Positions 25,742 through 33,948 of a DNA stretch of 64,000 nucleotides are shown piece after piece. Below the pieces are notes generated by a model, which saw nothing but the letters and a program-made list of their open reading frames with translations, was not told the origin of the DNA and did no database searches. Location of the stretch: the NCBI GenBank assembly GCA_033549345.1, contig JAWSUT010000010.1:1-64000 (forward strand), written 5' to 3'. This DNA is from JAWSUT01 sp033549345. Its GTDB lineage: Bacteria; Bacillota; Dethiobacteria; Dethiobacterales; Dethiobacteraceae. Each line of letters begins with the position of its first letter. The first letter of the stretch is position 1. The position numbers were made by a program, and so were the translations under genes.

Positions 25742-26233
25742 TTAGATTTGTTTGCGGTTGCCGTAGCGTTCCCGGGAGGCACGAATCACTTCCCAGGCTT
25801 TTTCTTTGCCGTACCAGTCACCGATTTTTGTCTTCTTCTCTTCCAGGTCTTTGTAGATTTCAAAGAAGTGAGAGATTTCCCGGACAAGGTTGGGGGGTAG
25901 GTCTTCGTATTGTGTGATCCAGCCCCAGAGGGGGTCGCGCAGGGACACACAGATTACTTTTTCGTCTTTGCCTTTTTCATCCCACATTTCCAGCACAGCC
26001 ACCGGGACGGCGCGGATTTCACATCCCGGGAATGTGGGGTCGCCGGCCAGAACCAGTGCATCCAGTTCATCGCCGTCTTCGGCCAGTGTTTCGGGGATAT
26101 AGCCGTAGTCTGCCGGGTAATGCACGGAAGAGAAAAGCATCCGGTCCAGGAGGAACCGGCCTGTTGCTTTATTGAACTCATACTTGTTACGGGACCCTTT
26201 GGGGACTTCCACAAACACTCTTACATAATCCAT
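25742..26233 (-). CDS. ppa: inorganic pyrophosphatase, family I
   Basis: This 163-residue enzyme hydrolyses pyrophosphate to two phosphates, pulling biosynthetic reactions forward. Family I hallmarks are visible: VEVPKGSRNKYE at the N-terminus, the metal-binding DGDELDALVL (DxDxxD) and a downstream DPLW. The ATG at 26233 follows GAGGAG; an in-frame codon 60 bases earlier has no site. It is probably a single-gene transcript. Many Clostridia instead use membrane-bound or family II enzymes, so this soluble family I form is worth noting. Confidence 0.93.
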   Translation of the reverse strand: MDYVRVFVEVPKGSRNKYEFNKATGRFLLDRMLFSSVHYPADYGYIPETLAEDGDELDALVLAGDPTFPGCEIRAVPVAVLEMWDEKGKDEKVICVSLRDPLWGWITQYEDLPPNLVREISHFFEIYKDLEEKKTKIGDWYGKEKAWEVIRASRERYGNRKQI

Positions 26234-26315
26234 TCGCCATAACTCCTCGTTCCATGTTTTCCTTAGTTTATTGCAGTGATGCGGCAATGTCAATGTCTGC
26301 AGCTGTACCGATTTG

Positions 26316-27653
26316 CTACACTATGTGGACAGGCACGGACAAGTGCCGGGCCAGGCTGTCTGGACTTACTCCCAGGAGATCCAGGCCGCGATGGTCAAAC
26401 GCTTCCCGGGGCAGGAGAATCAACTTGTATGGCCCGGATTGTGCAGCCTGTGTCGCCGCTGCCAAAAAGTCCCGCACAGTTAACAGGCCGGCCGACTTTA
26501 TAGAGCCGCCAAAAAACAGGCTGGGTACCGCCTGGACCGACACATTTAACAGCTGCATGGCCGCTGTGACAATCTGCAAAAGAGGGTGGCCAAATTCAGA
26601 GGCCAGAAGCAGCGTCCTGTCGGGCTGCACTTGATGTATTTCTGCGGCTAACTGATCCATACGACCGGCGGGAAAATCATAGTGAACAACAAAACCGGGA
26701 GCTTCCCGGCTCTTTTTATTGAGGGAGAATGAGAGTTTACGGCCGGCGCGCATCACGTCCAGCACAGGGTTTGCTGCACGACGGGCCCGTTCAAATGCAT
26801 CCACACGGCTGCGCGGCGTCTTGCCGTCTACTGTGCAAATAATGTCGCCGGGCTGCATGCCCGCTTTGGCCGCCGGTGTTTCCCTGATGATACCGCAGAC
26901 CTCCGGAGTTGTGTTATTGCACAGGGCCGGCTCACTGATAACAGGCATCCCCAGATCAGCCGTACGCTCTTTGGCCCAGGCTGTAACAGCCGTCCAGAGG
27001 GAAAGAGGAAAACGCAGCTTGTCCACCGCCAGCCGGGTATATCCCGGTAAAAAGACCCGCACGGTCTGTGCACCGGCATCCGCCAGGAAGCCTGTGGTTT
27101 CCGTCATATCGTGCCAGCCGGTCAGATGGGGCATGGCCACCAGGCTGCCGTGAAACGGAATCCGCTGCTGCTGCAGGTACGAGATGGCGGCTATGGCCCG
27201 TTTGGGTTCGGGGTCCTTTAGAACTAACCGCCGCCCGGCCTCCGTGGCGCTGTTTAGCGAGACGGTGATTTCAAGCGGCTGGAGTGCCGCCAGTTCGCTG
27301 ACAAGATCACGGGTGAGCAGCGTCCCGTTTGTGGTTACCGACAGCGGTGTCGCAGGCAGCATGCGGCGCAGATTCTGTAAAATCGGTATGATGTCGGGAT
27401 GGGTAAACGGTTCTCCTTCGTTCAGACGTGTCGCCGATTCGCCGATGACCACTTTTTTGTCCGGATCCAGAAACTGAGCCGCTTCCATTGCTGTTTCCCG
27501 TGGAAGGGGTGGCACAGCAAACGTGGCGATATCCGGCGGGTTCTGACGATGGCTGCAAAAAACGCAGCTCAGATTGCACCGTGATGTCAGCGGCAGGACA
27601 TTGTCGCGGGAGACCGCCGACAACAGGTAGGGATAAAAATCAGTTTTCTCCAT
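26316..27653 (-). CDS. radical SAM-PDZ protein with DUF512-like C-terminus
   Basis: The 445 residues begin with a radical SAM domain (CNLSCVFCSH, residues about 25-34). An embedded PDZ-like domain runs from about 248 to 315 (GIIRETPAAKAGMQPGDIICTVDGKTP). The C-terminal region (about 330-440) includes LASEFGHPLLQ and SLFFGGSIKSAGLLTVRDF, like the end of DUF512. In known PDZ-radical SAM-DUF512 proteins (TIGR03279) the PDZ is N-terminal, so the order here differs. The ATG at 27653 overlaps the end of murC by 14 bases and has no strong ribosome site, so translation is probably coupled. The substrate is unknown. Confidence 0.75.
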   Translation of the reverse strand: MEKTDFYPYLLSAVSRDNVLPLTSRCNLSCVFCSHRQNPPDIATFAVPPLPRETAMEAAQFLDPDKKVVIGESATRLNEGEPFTHPDIIPILQNLRRMLPATPLSVTTNGTLLTRDLVSELAALQPLEITVSLNSATEAGRRLVLKDPEPKRAIAAISYLQQQRIPFHGSLVAMPHLTGWHDMTETTGFLADAGAQTVRVFLPGYTRLAVDKLRFPLSLWTAVTAWAKERTADLGMPVISEPALCNNTTPEVCGIIRETPAAKAGMQPGDIICTVDGKTPRSRVDAFERARRAANPVLDVMRAGRKLSFSLNKKSREAPGFVVHYDFPAGRMDQLAAEIHQVQPDRTLLLASEFGHPLLQIVTAAMQLLNVSVQAVPSLFFGGSIKSAGLLTVRDFLAAATQAAQSGPYKLILLPREAFDHRGLDLLGVSPDSLARHLSVPVHIV

Positions 27654-29025
27654 GGTCGAGATTCCGCAGGCGGGCAGCCAGGGTGTGGCCAAGCTCCGTG
27701 ATGTCTCCGGCCCCCATGGTGATAATTAAATCCCCCGGCCGGGCCATATTCAGTACGTTTTCCACAATCTCTTCCGCATCGTCAAACTGCCGCGCATCGA
27801 CACCGCGGGTGCGCACACGTTCGGCCAGCTCCGCCGATGAGACGCCGGGCATCGGTGCTTCACTGGCGGCATAAATTTTGTGCAAAAACACTTTATCTGC
27901 TTCGCTGAATGAATCGGCAAATTCATCAAGAAAAAACTGAGTTCGTGTATAGCGGTGCGGCTGGAAAACAACAATGATGCGCTTGGGCTTGTTGGCACGG
28001 GCCGCTTTGAGGGTTACTTTAACTTCTGTGGGATGATGGGCATAGTCGTCAACTACAATAATGCCGTCTTTTTCCAGCAAAAACTGAAACCGCCTGTCGG
28101 CACCGCGAAACTCCCCCAGGCCTTCGCGGACATCTGCAAAGGAAACGCCGAGTTCAAGGCCTACGGCAACGGCGGCCAGTGCGTTTTGCACATTGTGTTC
28201 ACCGGGCACGTAAAGGCGGATTTCTCCCAGTTCTTCCCCCCGCTGGGTGACGGTAAAGCGGCTCCCCCAGCCTTCCGTACGCACCCTGCGGGCACAAAAG
28301 TCGCCTTTGTGTATCCCGTAGGTAATCAGCTTTTTGATCTGTGTGGGAATCATGGTATCCAGATACGGATCTTCCGCAAAAAGGACCGCTGTGCCCTCCG
28401 GTTTGATATTCTGTAAGAAACGACGGTAACCGTCAAGAAGAAGGTCAAAATCTCCCTTATAGTGTTCCATATGGTCCTGCTCGATATTTGTGACCACAGC
28501 CAGAGCAGGCCGGTAGCGTAAAAATGAATTATCGCTTTCATCTGCCTCGGCTACCACATACTCCGTCTTGCCGATGCGGGCGTTACCGCCAAAATCAGAG
28601 AGGATACCGCCGATAAAGGCTGTCGGGTCAAGTCTGCCTTTGGTCAGCACTTTAGCCACCATCGACGTCGTGGTGGTTTTACCGTGCGTACCGGCAATGG
28701 CAATGCCAAAGCGGCCGTTGACGAAATGTGCCAGCAGTTCTGAGCGGTGCCAGAGCATCATTCCGGCATCTTTTGCCGCCCGCAGTTCCGCATTGTCTTC
28801 AGGGATAGCTGTGGAGTAAACCACAAGTCCGGCGCCTGTTACATATTCTGCGCTATGACCTTGATGAACTACGGCACCTTCGGCAGCCAGTTTTTCTGTG
28901 ATGGCACTTTGCTTTTCATCGGAACCGCTCACCTCGTAGCCCAGATCCAGCAGGACCAGAGCCAGAGCACTCATTCCATATCCGCCAATACCAATAAAAT
29001 GAATTCGTTTGATGTCCTTCAGCAA
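27640..29025 (-). CDS. murC: UDP-N-acetylmuramate--L-alanine ligase
   Basis: MurC adds the first amino acid of the peptidoglycan stem peptide in the cytoplasm using ATP. The 461-residue protein shows the N-terminal UDP-binding IHFIGIGGYGMSALA, the ATP loop GTHGKTTTTSMVAK, and EADESDNSFLRY and DDYAHHPTEV motifs. I chose the TTG at 29025, seven bases after AGAGGGG; a TTG at 29076 would add 17 residues. The upstream region carries a cluster of DnaA boxes. The radical SAM-PDZ gene overlaps its end. Confidence 0.94.
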   Translation of the reverse strand: MLKDIKRIHFIGIGGYGMSALALVLLDLGYEVSGSDEKQSAITEKLAAEGAVVHQGHSAEYVTGAGLVVYSTAIPEDNAELRAAKDAGMMLWHRSELLAHFVNGRFGIAIAGTHGKTTTTSMVAKVLTKGRLDPTAFIGGILSDFGGNARIGKTEYVVAEADESDNSFLRYRPALAVVTNIEQDHMEHYKGDFDLLLDGYRRFLQNIKPEGTAVLFAEDPYLDTMIPTQIKKLITYGIHKGDFCARRVRTEGWGSRFTVTQRGEELGEIRLYVPGEHNVQNALAAVAVGLELGVSFADVREGLGEFRGADRRFQFLLEKDGIIVVDDYAHHPTEVKVTLKAARANKPKRIIVVFQPHRYTRTQFFLDEFADSFSEADKVFLHKIYAASEAPMPGVSSAELAERVRTRGVDARQFDDAEEIVENVLNMARPGDLIITMGAGDITELGHTLAARLRNLDHGEN

Positions 29026-29076
29026 AAGCTGACCCCTCTTTCCCAAACTTTCCGCTTTTTTAGTGTATGTTGCCAA

Positions 29077-29421
29077 TCAAGAATTTTGAACTCTTTCCCG
29101 TTTATAAACATCTGTTCCGGCATATCCGGCACAGACAAAGCCGTTTCGTCAGCGGTTTGTGTCGAAGTCTCTCAGTTTTCAATGTCGAATAAAGCCGCAT
29201 TTGTTTATGGAACAAAATTATGTAAATTACTTCGCTAACGAAGAATCTGCCCTTTTTATACATTTTACAGGCTCCATAGGGAGAAATGCCGTATAGTAAT
29301 CCACAGTATGCACAGGTTTATCCACAGAAAACACCCTTATATTAACGATACATTAAATTTTATCCACACAATCCACAGGTTGTTACCATAATTCGAATTG
29401 CTTGCTTCCGTAGTAACATTC
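29077..29421. promoter_or_regulatory. intergenic region with four DnaA boxes
   Basis: This 345-base stretch between tsaD and murC holds no coding sequence. It contains TAATCCACA (29297-29305), TTATCCACA (29318-29326), TTATCCACA (29360-29368) and CAATCCACA (29369-29377), all in the same orientation. The first three are spaced 21 and 42 bases apart, that is, two and four helical turns. AT-rich DNA lies between them. Two boxes match the consensus exactly. It may bind DnaA to regulate murC or to titrate initiator protein. Confidence 0.7.
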
Positions 29422-30447
29422 TCACCACACATGCCGTTTTGTGTCTAAAACAGGAGTGGCATTTAAGTCGAGTCCTGCGAATCTTTGCTGCAGGAACAAA
29501 TCATGCCCGGAGGCGGCCACCATGGCGGCATTATCGGTGCAAAGTTCCATCGGTGGGTAAAGAAGCCGGCGTCCGTCACTCTCGAGGGCCTGGGCCAGGC
29601 GGCTGCGCAGCCGTTTGTTGGCCGCCACGCCACCTGCCATGAGCACCGTCTTTGCCTGCCTGGCCTCGGCTGCAAGCCTTGTTTTTTCCACCAGAATTTC
29701 CACAACCGCATGCTGAAAAGAAGCTGCGACATCGGCGGTATTAAACGTTTCACCCCGCTGGCGGAATTTGTGCAGTGTATTGATCACGGCAGATTTCAAT
29801 CCGGAAAATGAAAAATCATAGACATCTTCCTGCCCGGAGAAGGCGCGGGGGAAATCAAAGGCCTGGGGATCTCCCTCTGCCGATACCCGGTCTATGGCCG
29901 GGCCGCCGGGATAACCAAGGCCCAAAACTCTGGCCACCTTGTCAAATGCTTCTCCGGCCGCATCGTCACGGGTTGAGCCCAAAAGTTCTGCATCCGTTCG
30001 CGAGGTCATATACAACAGGCTGGTGTGACCGCCGGAAACGACAAGACAGACAGCCGGGAATGTCACATCGTGGGCCAGAAAATTGGCAGCCACATGCGAT
30101 TTGATATGGTTGACTGCCACAAGAGGCTTACCCAGAGCAAACGCCAGCGTTTTGGCCGTGTTCACACCGACAAGAAGCGCGCCGACCAGGCCCGGGCCGT
30201 GCGTTACAGCAATGGCGGAGAGTTCGCCAAATTCCGTGCCTGCTTCCGTCAGTGCCTGTTCAATAACGAGGTTGACGGATTCAAGATGCCTGCGTGAGGC
30301 AATTTCGGGCACAACACCGCCAAACTTTTGATGCTCGGCAATCTGCGTGGCAATGACATTACTTAGCATCGTTTGGCCGTCCGCTACCACAGCAGCGGCC
30401 GTCTCATCACAGGACGTTTCAATTCCGAGAATCAGTGTTTTTGTCAT
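29422..30447 (-). CDS. tsaD: tRNA N6-adenosine threonylcarbamoyltransferase TsaD
   Basis: This 341-residue catalytic subunit transfers the threonylcarbamoyl group to A37 of ANN-decoding tRNAs (t6A), with TsaB and TsaE. It begins GIETSCDETAAAVV (ASKHA phosphate loop) and has the metal-binding HIKSHVAAN (HxxxH-type) plus GGHTSLLY. ATG follows the stop of a hypothetical gene by 13 bases. It is the last gene of thiL-tsaE-tsaB-rimI-(unknown)-tsaD; the fourth t6A gene, tsaC, is not in the window. Confidence 0.96.
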   Translation of the reverse strand: MTKTLILGIETSCDETAAAVVADGQTMLSNVIATQIAEHQKFGGVVPEIASRRHLESVNLVIEQALTEAGTEFGELSAIAVTHGPGLVGALLVGVNTAKTLAFALGKPLVAVNHIKSHVAANFLAHDVTFPAVCLVVSGGHTSLLYMTSRTDAELLGSTRDDAAGEAFDKVARVLGLGYPGGPAIDRVSAEGDPQAFDFPRAFSGQEDVYDFSFSGLKSAVINTLHKFRQRGETFNTADVAASFQHAVVEILVEKTRLAAEARQAKTVLMAGGVAANKRLRSRLAQALESDGRRLLYPPMELCTDNAAMVAASGHDLFLQQRFAGLDLNATPVLDTKRHVW

Positions 30448-30460
30448 CTGTTCACATCCG

Positions 30461-31075
30461 TTACGGTAGAAGTTCCTGTTCTACCAGTTTCCCCAGGCGG
30501 GTTTCACCATAGTATCCGTCGTCTTTTTCTTCGGCCAGCAAAACACTGTTTAAATCATGAAAGATTCCTCTGGCTTTTACTAACCGCTGGTTGATAAACG
30601 GAGTGCCCCGGTCAAGCCCGGTCACCGCCAGGGAAAGTCCTTCTTCAATATCCTCTGCTGCGGCCTGTATCCACCGGTTATCCGCATCAAGCAGGGGAGC
30701 GGCCGAGGCGGTCCATACCGACTGCAGCGCTTCAACCTCTGCTCTGGCCTCTTCGGCGGTGAGTGTGGACGTGCGTGTATTGGAGCGGCGCAGAAAATGA
30801 TATTCCTGCAAAATTCTGTCGCCTTCTTCTGCTGTTTCCACAACCAGAGAAAACAGGTTTGCTCCTGTTTCCGGCCCGAATTCCCGGTACAACTCGCCTT
30901 TGAGTGTCTCGCCGCTAAAGGCCTGCACGGCAGGCGGCGGCAGCATGGTTTGCGGTTCATAAAGATAAAACGCCCCAATGACGGTTATGGAAAGAATAAA
31001 GAAAAGAGAGCTAAAGAAGGCAATACGTGCCGCGCGGGTATGCAGGCAGAGTTTGGTGCAAATTTTATCAAACAT
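30461..31075 (-). CDS. membrane-anchored hypothetical protein in the t6A operon
   Basis: I do not recognise this 204-residue protein. It has one N-terminal membrane segment (about residues 18-38, FFSSLFFILSITVIGAFYLY) and then a charged, mostly helical extracytoplasmic domain rich in Glu and Ala. There is no lipobox. ATG follows GGAGGAACC, and it sits between rimI and tsaD with 13-base gaps, so it is cotranscribed with t6A genes. Whether it has any part in translation is unknown. Confidence 0.72.
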   Translation of the reverse strand: MFDKICTKLCLHTRAARIAFFSSLFFILSITVIGAFYLYEPQTMLPPPAVQAFSGETLKGELYREFGPETGANLFSLVVETAEEGDRILQEYHFLRRSNTRTSTLTAEEARAEVEALQSVWTASAAPLLDADNRWIQAAAEDIEEGLSLAVTGLDRGTPFINQRLVKARGIFHDLNSVLLAEEKDDGYYGETRLGKLVEQELLP

Positions 31076-31088
31076 AGGTTCCTCCGTT

Positions 31089-31565
31089 CTATGACCGTCC
31101 GCCGGCCAAATTCTCGCAGACTGTGTCGAGGTTTTCCAGCCACATAATCAGTGCATCTTCATCGTTATAGTATCCCGGCCGGGTACCGCATGCCAAAAAT
31201 CCATGTTTCTGATAAAGCCTTTGCGCTTTGGTGTTGGAAGCACGTACTTCCAGGGTCATACGTACCGCTCCCCGGGACGCGGCCTCAGCCATGATGTGCC
31301 GCAGCAGGGCATAGCCGATTCCTTTTCCCTGATGCTGGGGAGCCACCGCCAGGGTGGTAATATGGGCCTCATCCAGGACAGTCCAGATTCCCGCGTAGCC
31401 CACCACCTCATTATGTTCCACAGCCACATAATAAGAGGCAAAGTTATTGTCGAGTATTTCACCAATAAACGCCTGCTTTGTCCAGGGAGCGGTAAAAACT
31501 TTCACTTCGATAGCCGCCACACTGTCCACATGGACAAACTTCATTTGCTCAATGACAGCTGTCAT
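31089..31565 (-). CDS. rimI: ribosomal-protein-alanine N-acetyltransferase RimI
   Basis: This 158-residue GNAT acetyltransferase has the acetyl-CoA loop QHQGKGIGYALL and ASNTKAQRLYQKHGF, closely matching RimI. In E. coli RimI acetylates the N-terminal Ala of ribosomal protein S18, and in Firmicutes it usually sits with tsaB and tsaD as here. The ATG at 31565 follows GGAGG within the end of tsaB, overlapping it by 17 bases. The real acetylation target in this organism is not known. Confidence 0.9.
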   Translation of the reverse strand: MTAVIEQMKFVHVDSVAAIEVKVFTAPWTKQAFIGEILDNNFASYYVAVEHNEVVGYAGIWTVLDEAHITTLAVAPQHQGKGIGYALLRHIMAEAASRGAVRMTLEVRASNTKAQRLYQKHGFLACGTRPGYYNDEDALIMWLENLDTVCENLAGGRS

Positions 31566-32286
31566 CAACGGTTCCTCCCTGACACACGCGCTGTTCATAC
31601 CGGACTTCCGCCTCAGAGCGGCGCACATAGACGGGGACAAGATTGCGCCACGTCCGGCCGCGGCCGGCTTCCAGTGCGCTCAGGCCCAGCCTGGCCACAA
31701 CCGCAGCACGGCAAATACCACCTTCAGGCGGCATGAAACAGGCACGCTCCCCCAACGCTTTTTCAATGGCTGGCCGGTGAACCGCCACACCATCTCCGAC
31801 AAACAGCACCTGCTCATCACGGCCGGAGAGTTCCTCCAGCAGCCTGCTCAGGGGAAACGCCCGATCGTCGGTGACCCGCCCGGGGCTGTGGCCGGCCGTA
31901 AAGATTGCGTTGTACACCTGGTCGCGTCTGGCGTCCAGAATCGGCGCAATGACCCCCGGAAAATGCGGGTGCGCCGCGGCCAGCGCCTCCAGCGTGGAGA
32001 CACCTACAAGCGGCACGTCCAGTGCCTGCCCCAGCGCCTTGGCCGTTACCATGCCGATACGGATACCGGTAAACGAACCGGGCCCTGCGGCCACGGCCAC
32101 AGCACCAAGCCGAGCCGCGCTGAGTCCCGTATCCCGCAGCATCGTATCGATGAGAGGCAAGAGCCGCTCCGAATGTGTTTTTTTAACCTGCAAGTTGTAT
32201 TCCGCCAGGGTTTGTTCCCCGGACACCACGGCGGCGCTGCAGACAAGCGTTGCCGTATCGATTCCCAGTATATACACGTCCTTCAT
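31549..32286 (-). CDS. tsaB: t6A biosynthesis protein TsaB
   Basis: This 245-residue ASKHA-fold protein is a non-catalytic partner of TsaD that forms the TsaB-TsaD-TsaE complex. It has the N-terminal ILGIDTATLVCSAA, HSERLLPLID and AAGPGSFTGIRIG motifs typical of YeaZ/TsaB. Its ATG shares an ATGA overlap with the tsaE stop codon, so the two are translationally coupled. Longer in-frame starts would run back into tsaE and are rejected. Confidence 0.93.
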   Translation of the reverse strand: MKDVYILGIDTATLVCSAAVVSGEQTLAEYNLQVKKTHSERLLPLIDTMLRDTGLSAARLGAVAVAAGPGSFTGIRIGMVTAKALGQALDVPLVGVSTLEALAAAHPHFPGVIAPILDARRDQVYNAIFTAGHSPGRVTDDRAFPLSRLLEELSGRDEQVLFVGDGVAVHRPAIEKALGERACFMPPEGGICRAAVVARLGLSALEAGRGRTWRNLVPVYVRRSEAEVRYEQRVCQGGTVDDSCH

Positions 32287-32747
32287 CTCCCCAGAGACAA
32301 ATCGTCGATGATTTTTTGATAGATTTCTGCATCGGCCAAAAAGGTAATCTGGCGGCAGGCGCCTTCTTCTCCGGTAATTCTGACCTGCAGTGCGGCAAGG
32401 GAAAAGAACCCGGCAAACCTGCCGGCCCATTCCACCAGGCTGACGCCCTCTCCGTCGAGATATTCGTCCATGCCCAGCTCATAGAGTTCCTCCTCTGCAT
32501 CAAGGCGGTACAGGTCAAAATGGTAATACGGCAGCCGCCCCTGGTGCGCGTTGAGAATCGTAAACGTGGGGCTTTGGATTGGTGTTTCTACACCGAGTCC
32601 CCGGCCTACACCACGGGCAAACACCGTCTTTCCGGCACCCAGCTCTCCCTCAAGAAGCACCACCGCGCCGGCGAAAAGGCGTTCGCCCAGCTGAGCGCCG
32701 AGCGCTTCCGTTTCCTGTTCACTGCATGTCTCTATTGTCCGTTCCAA
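32283..32747 (-). CDS. tsaE: t6A biosynthesis ATPase TsaE
   Basis: This 154-residue P-loop ATPase (YjeE family) has the Walker A GELGAGKTVFARGVG near residue 36, a switch segment SPTFTILN and the DLYRLD motif. It drives turnover of the TsaB-TsaD complex during t6A synthesis. Its start is 13 bases after thiL and its stop overlaps tsaB by four bases. Confidence 0.95.
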   Translation of the reverse strand: MERTIETCSEQETEALGAQLGERLFAGAVVLLEGELGAGKTVFARGVGRGLGVETPIQSPTFTILNAHQGRLPYYHFDLYRLDAEEELYELGMDEYLDGEGVSLVEWAGRFAGFFSLAALQVRITGEEGACRQITFLADAEIYQKIIDDLSLGR

Positions 32748-32760
32748 AACATACCACCCT

Positions 32761-33762
32761 TTAGAAATGCTGAAATCCCTTAAACGATAGTGTTTCCCGT
32801 TTTCCGTCCTTTGTAACCATCAGCATTTCACTGCCGGTGGTCACTTCACCGATCGGGTGCAGGTCGGTGCCAAAGCGTTCCCGGTACGCGGCAGCAAGCT
32901 TGTCAAACGCTGCCGGTTTTACGGCACACAATATTTCATAATCTTCGCCGCCGTTTACAGCCAGCGCAAGCGGGTCAACATCCCGCAGGCGGGCGATGGC
33001 TTCGGCGGCCGGGTGCACCGGAATTTTCTCAGCAAAAAGCAGCGCACCGCAGCCGCTGGCCTCACAAATCTCTCCCAGGTCTTTGAGCAGTCCGTCAGAA
33101 ATGTCCATGGCAGCCGTTACCTGGCCACCCGAGGCCAGAAAGGCAGCTTCCCCGATGCGCGGCACAGGGCGAAGATGGGCCTCCAGAGCCGCTTTGCGGA
33201 TCTCTTCGGGGCAATTGATTTCGTTCTGTAAAAGAAGCAGCCCGGCGGCGGAGGCACCCAGCTCTCCCGTGACACACAGCAGGTCACCGGGGCCGGCACC
33301 GCTGCGCAGGAGCGCACGCTCGCGATCCACCTCACCCTGCACGGTCACACTTATCATCACCGGCCCGGGAGAGCCGACAATGTCTCCGCCGCTGATGGCC
33401 ACGCCGTGACGCTCTGCCAGAGACTGCATCCCCCGGTAGAATTCCAGAATGAATGCAACGGAAAAACCCCTGGGCAGGGCCAGGGCCACATAGGCATGGC
33501 GGGGTAAACCTCCCATGGCGGCAATATCGCTGAGGTTGACTGCCAGAGATTTATATCCCAGGTCACGCGGTGAGGCGGCATCACGAAGAAAATGGACATC
33601 CTCAACCAATAAATCCTTGGAGGTGACCAGCCATTTTCCCTCTGCAGGCTTAGTCAGCGCTGCATCGTCACCGATGCCGACATACCCCTGCCCGCAATCC
33701 GCATCCACGATTCCGGATATCTTTTTTATCAGGCTCCGTTCGCCTATTTCATCAATTTTCAT
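32761..33762 (-). CDS. thiL: thiamine-monophosphate kinase
   Basis: This enzyme phosphorylates thiamine phosphate to the active cofactor thiamine pyrophosphate with ATP. The 333-residue PurM-like protein has GIGDDAALTKP, the LLVEDVHFLRD metal loop, LAVNLSDIAAMGG and GGEDYEIL motifs. The ATG follows GGTGG. It heads the t6A operon, apart from the TPP-riboswitch-controlled thiMWC genes, and has no visible riboswitch of its own. Confidence 0.94.
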   Translation of the reverse strand: MKIDEIGERSLIKKISGIVDADCGQGYVGIGDDAALTKPAEGKWLVTSKDLLVEDVHFLRDAASPRDLGYKSLAVNLSDIAAMGGLPRHAYVALALPRGFSVAFILEFYRGMQSLAERHGVAISGGDIVGSPGPVMISVTVQGEVDRERALLRSGAGPGDLLCVTGELGASAAGLLLLQNEINCPEEIRKAALEAHLRPVPRIGEAAFLASGGQVTAAMDISDGLLKDLGEICEASGCGALLFAEKIPVHPAAEAIARLRDVDPLALAVNGGEDYEILCAVKPAAFDKLAAAYRERFGTDLHPIGEVTTGSEMLMVTKDGKRETLSFKGFQHF

Positions 33763-33847
33763 AGATTACCACCTATTTTCTGATTATAGCGTTTCTTACC
33801 ATAAAAAACAAGAAAGACGCCCTCATTCAAGGCTAACTGCAAATAAA

Positions 33848-33880
33848 ATGAAGACGCGGGGACAGGTTCCGCGTCTTCAT
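33848..33880 (+). repeat. REP palindrome, copy 2a
   Basis: A 33-bp unit identical to copy 1a, in the 186-base gap between thiL and the tetraheme cytochrome gene. About 48 bases on, TGAGGACAGT at 33929-33938 matches the decayed arm of copy 1b, suggesting the remnant of an inverted partner. Confidence 0.85.
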
Positions 33881-33948
33881 TTTACCCGAGTCACGTCCAC
33901 AGAAATTTTAGCACCGGGGCAGGCAGTGTGAGGACAGTAAGCCGTTAA

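Noticed and set aside
27654..27692. longer N-terminus of the radical SAM-PDZ protein
   Set aside because: It would start at a TTG with GGAG only one base away, and the extra 13 residues are read inside the conserved end of murC.
29297..29377. DnaA-box cluster as the chromosomal origin oriC
   Set aside because: No dnaA, dnaN, recF, gyrB or rpmH gene is near and only four boxes are present, so a regulatory or titration site is more likely.
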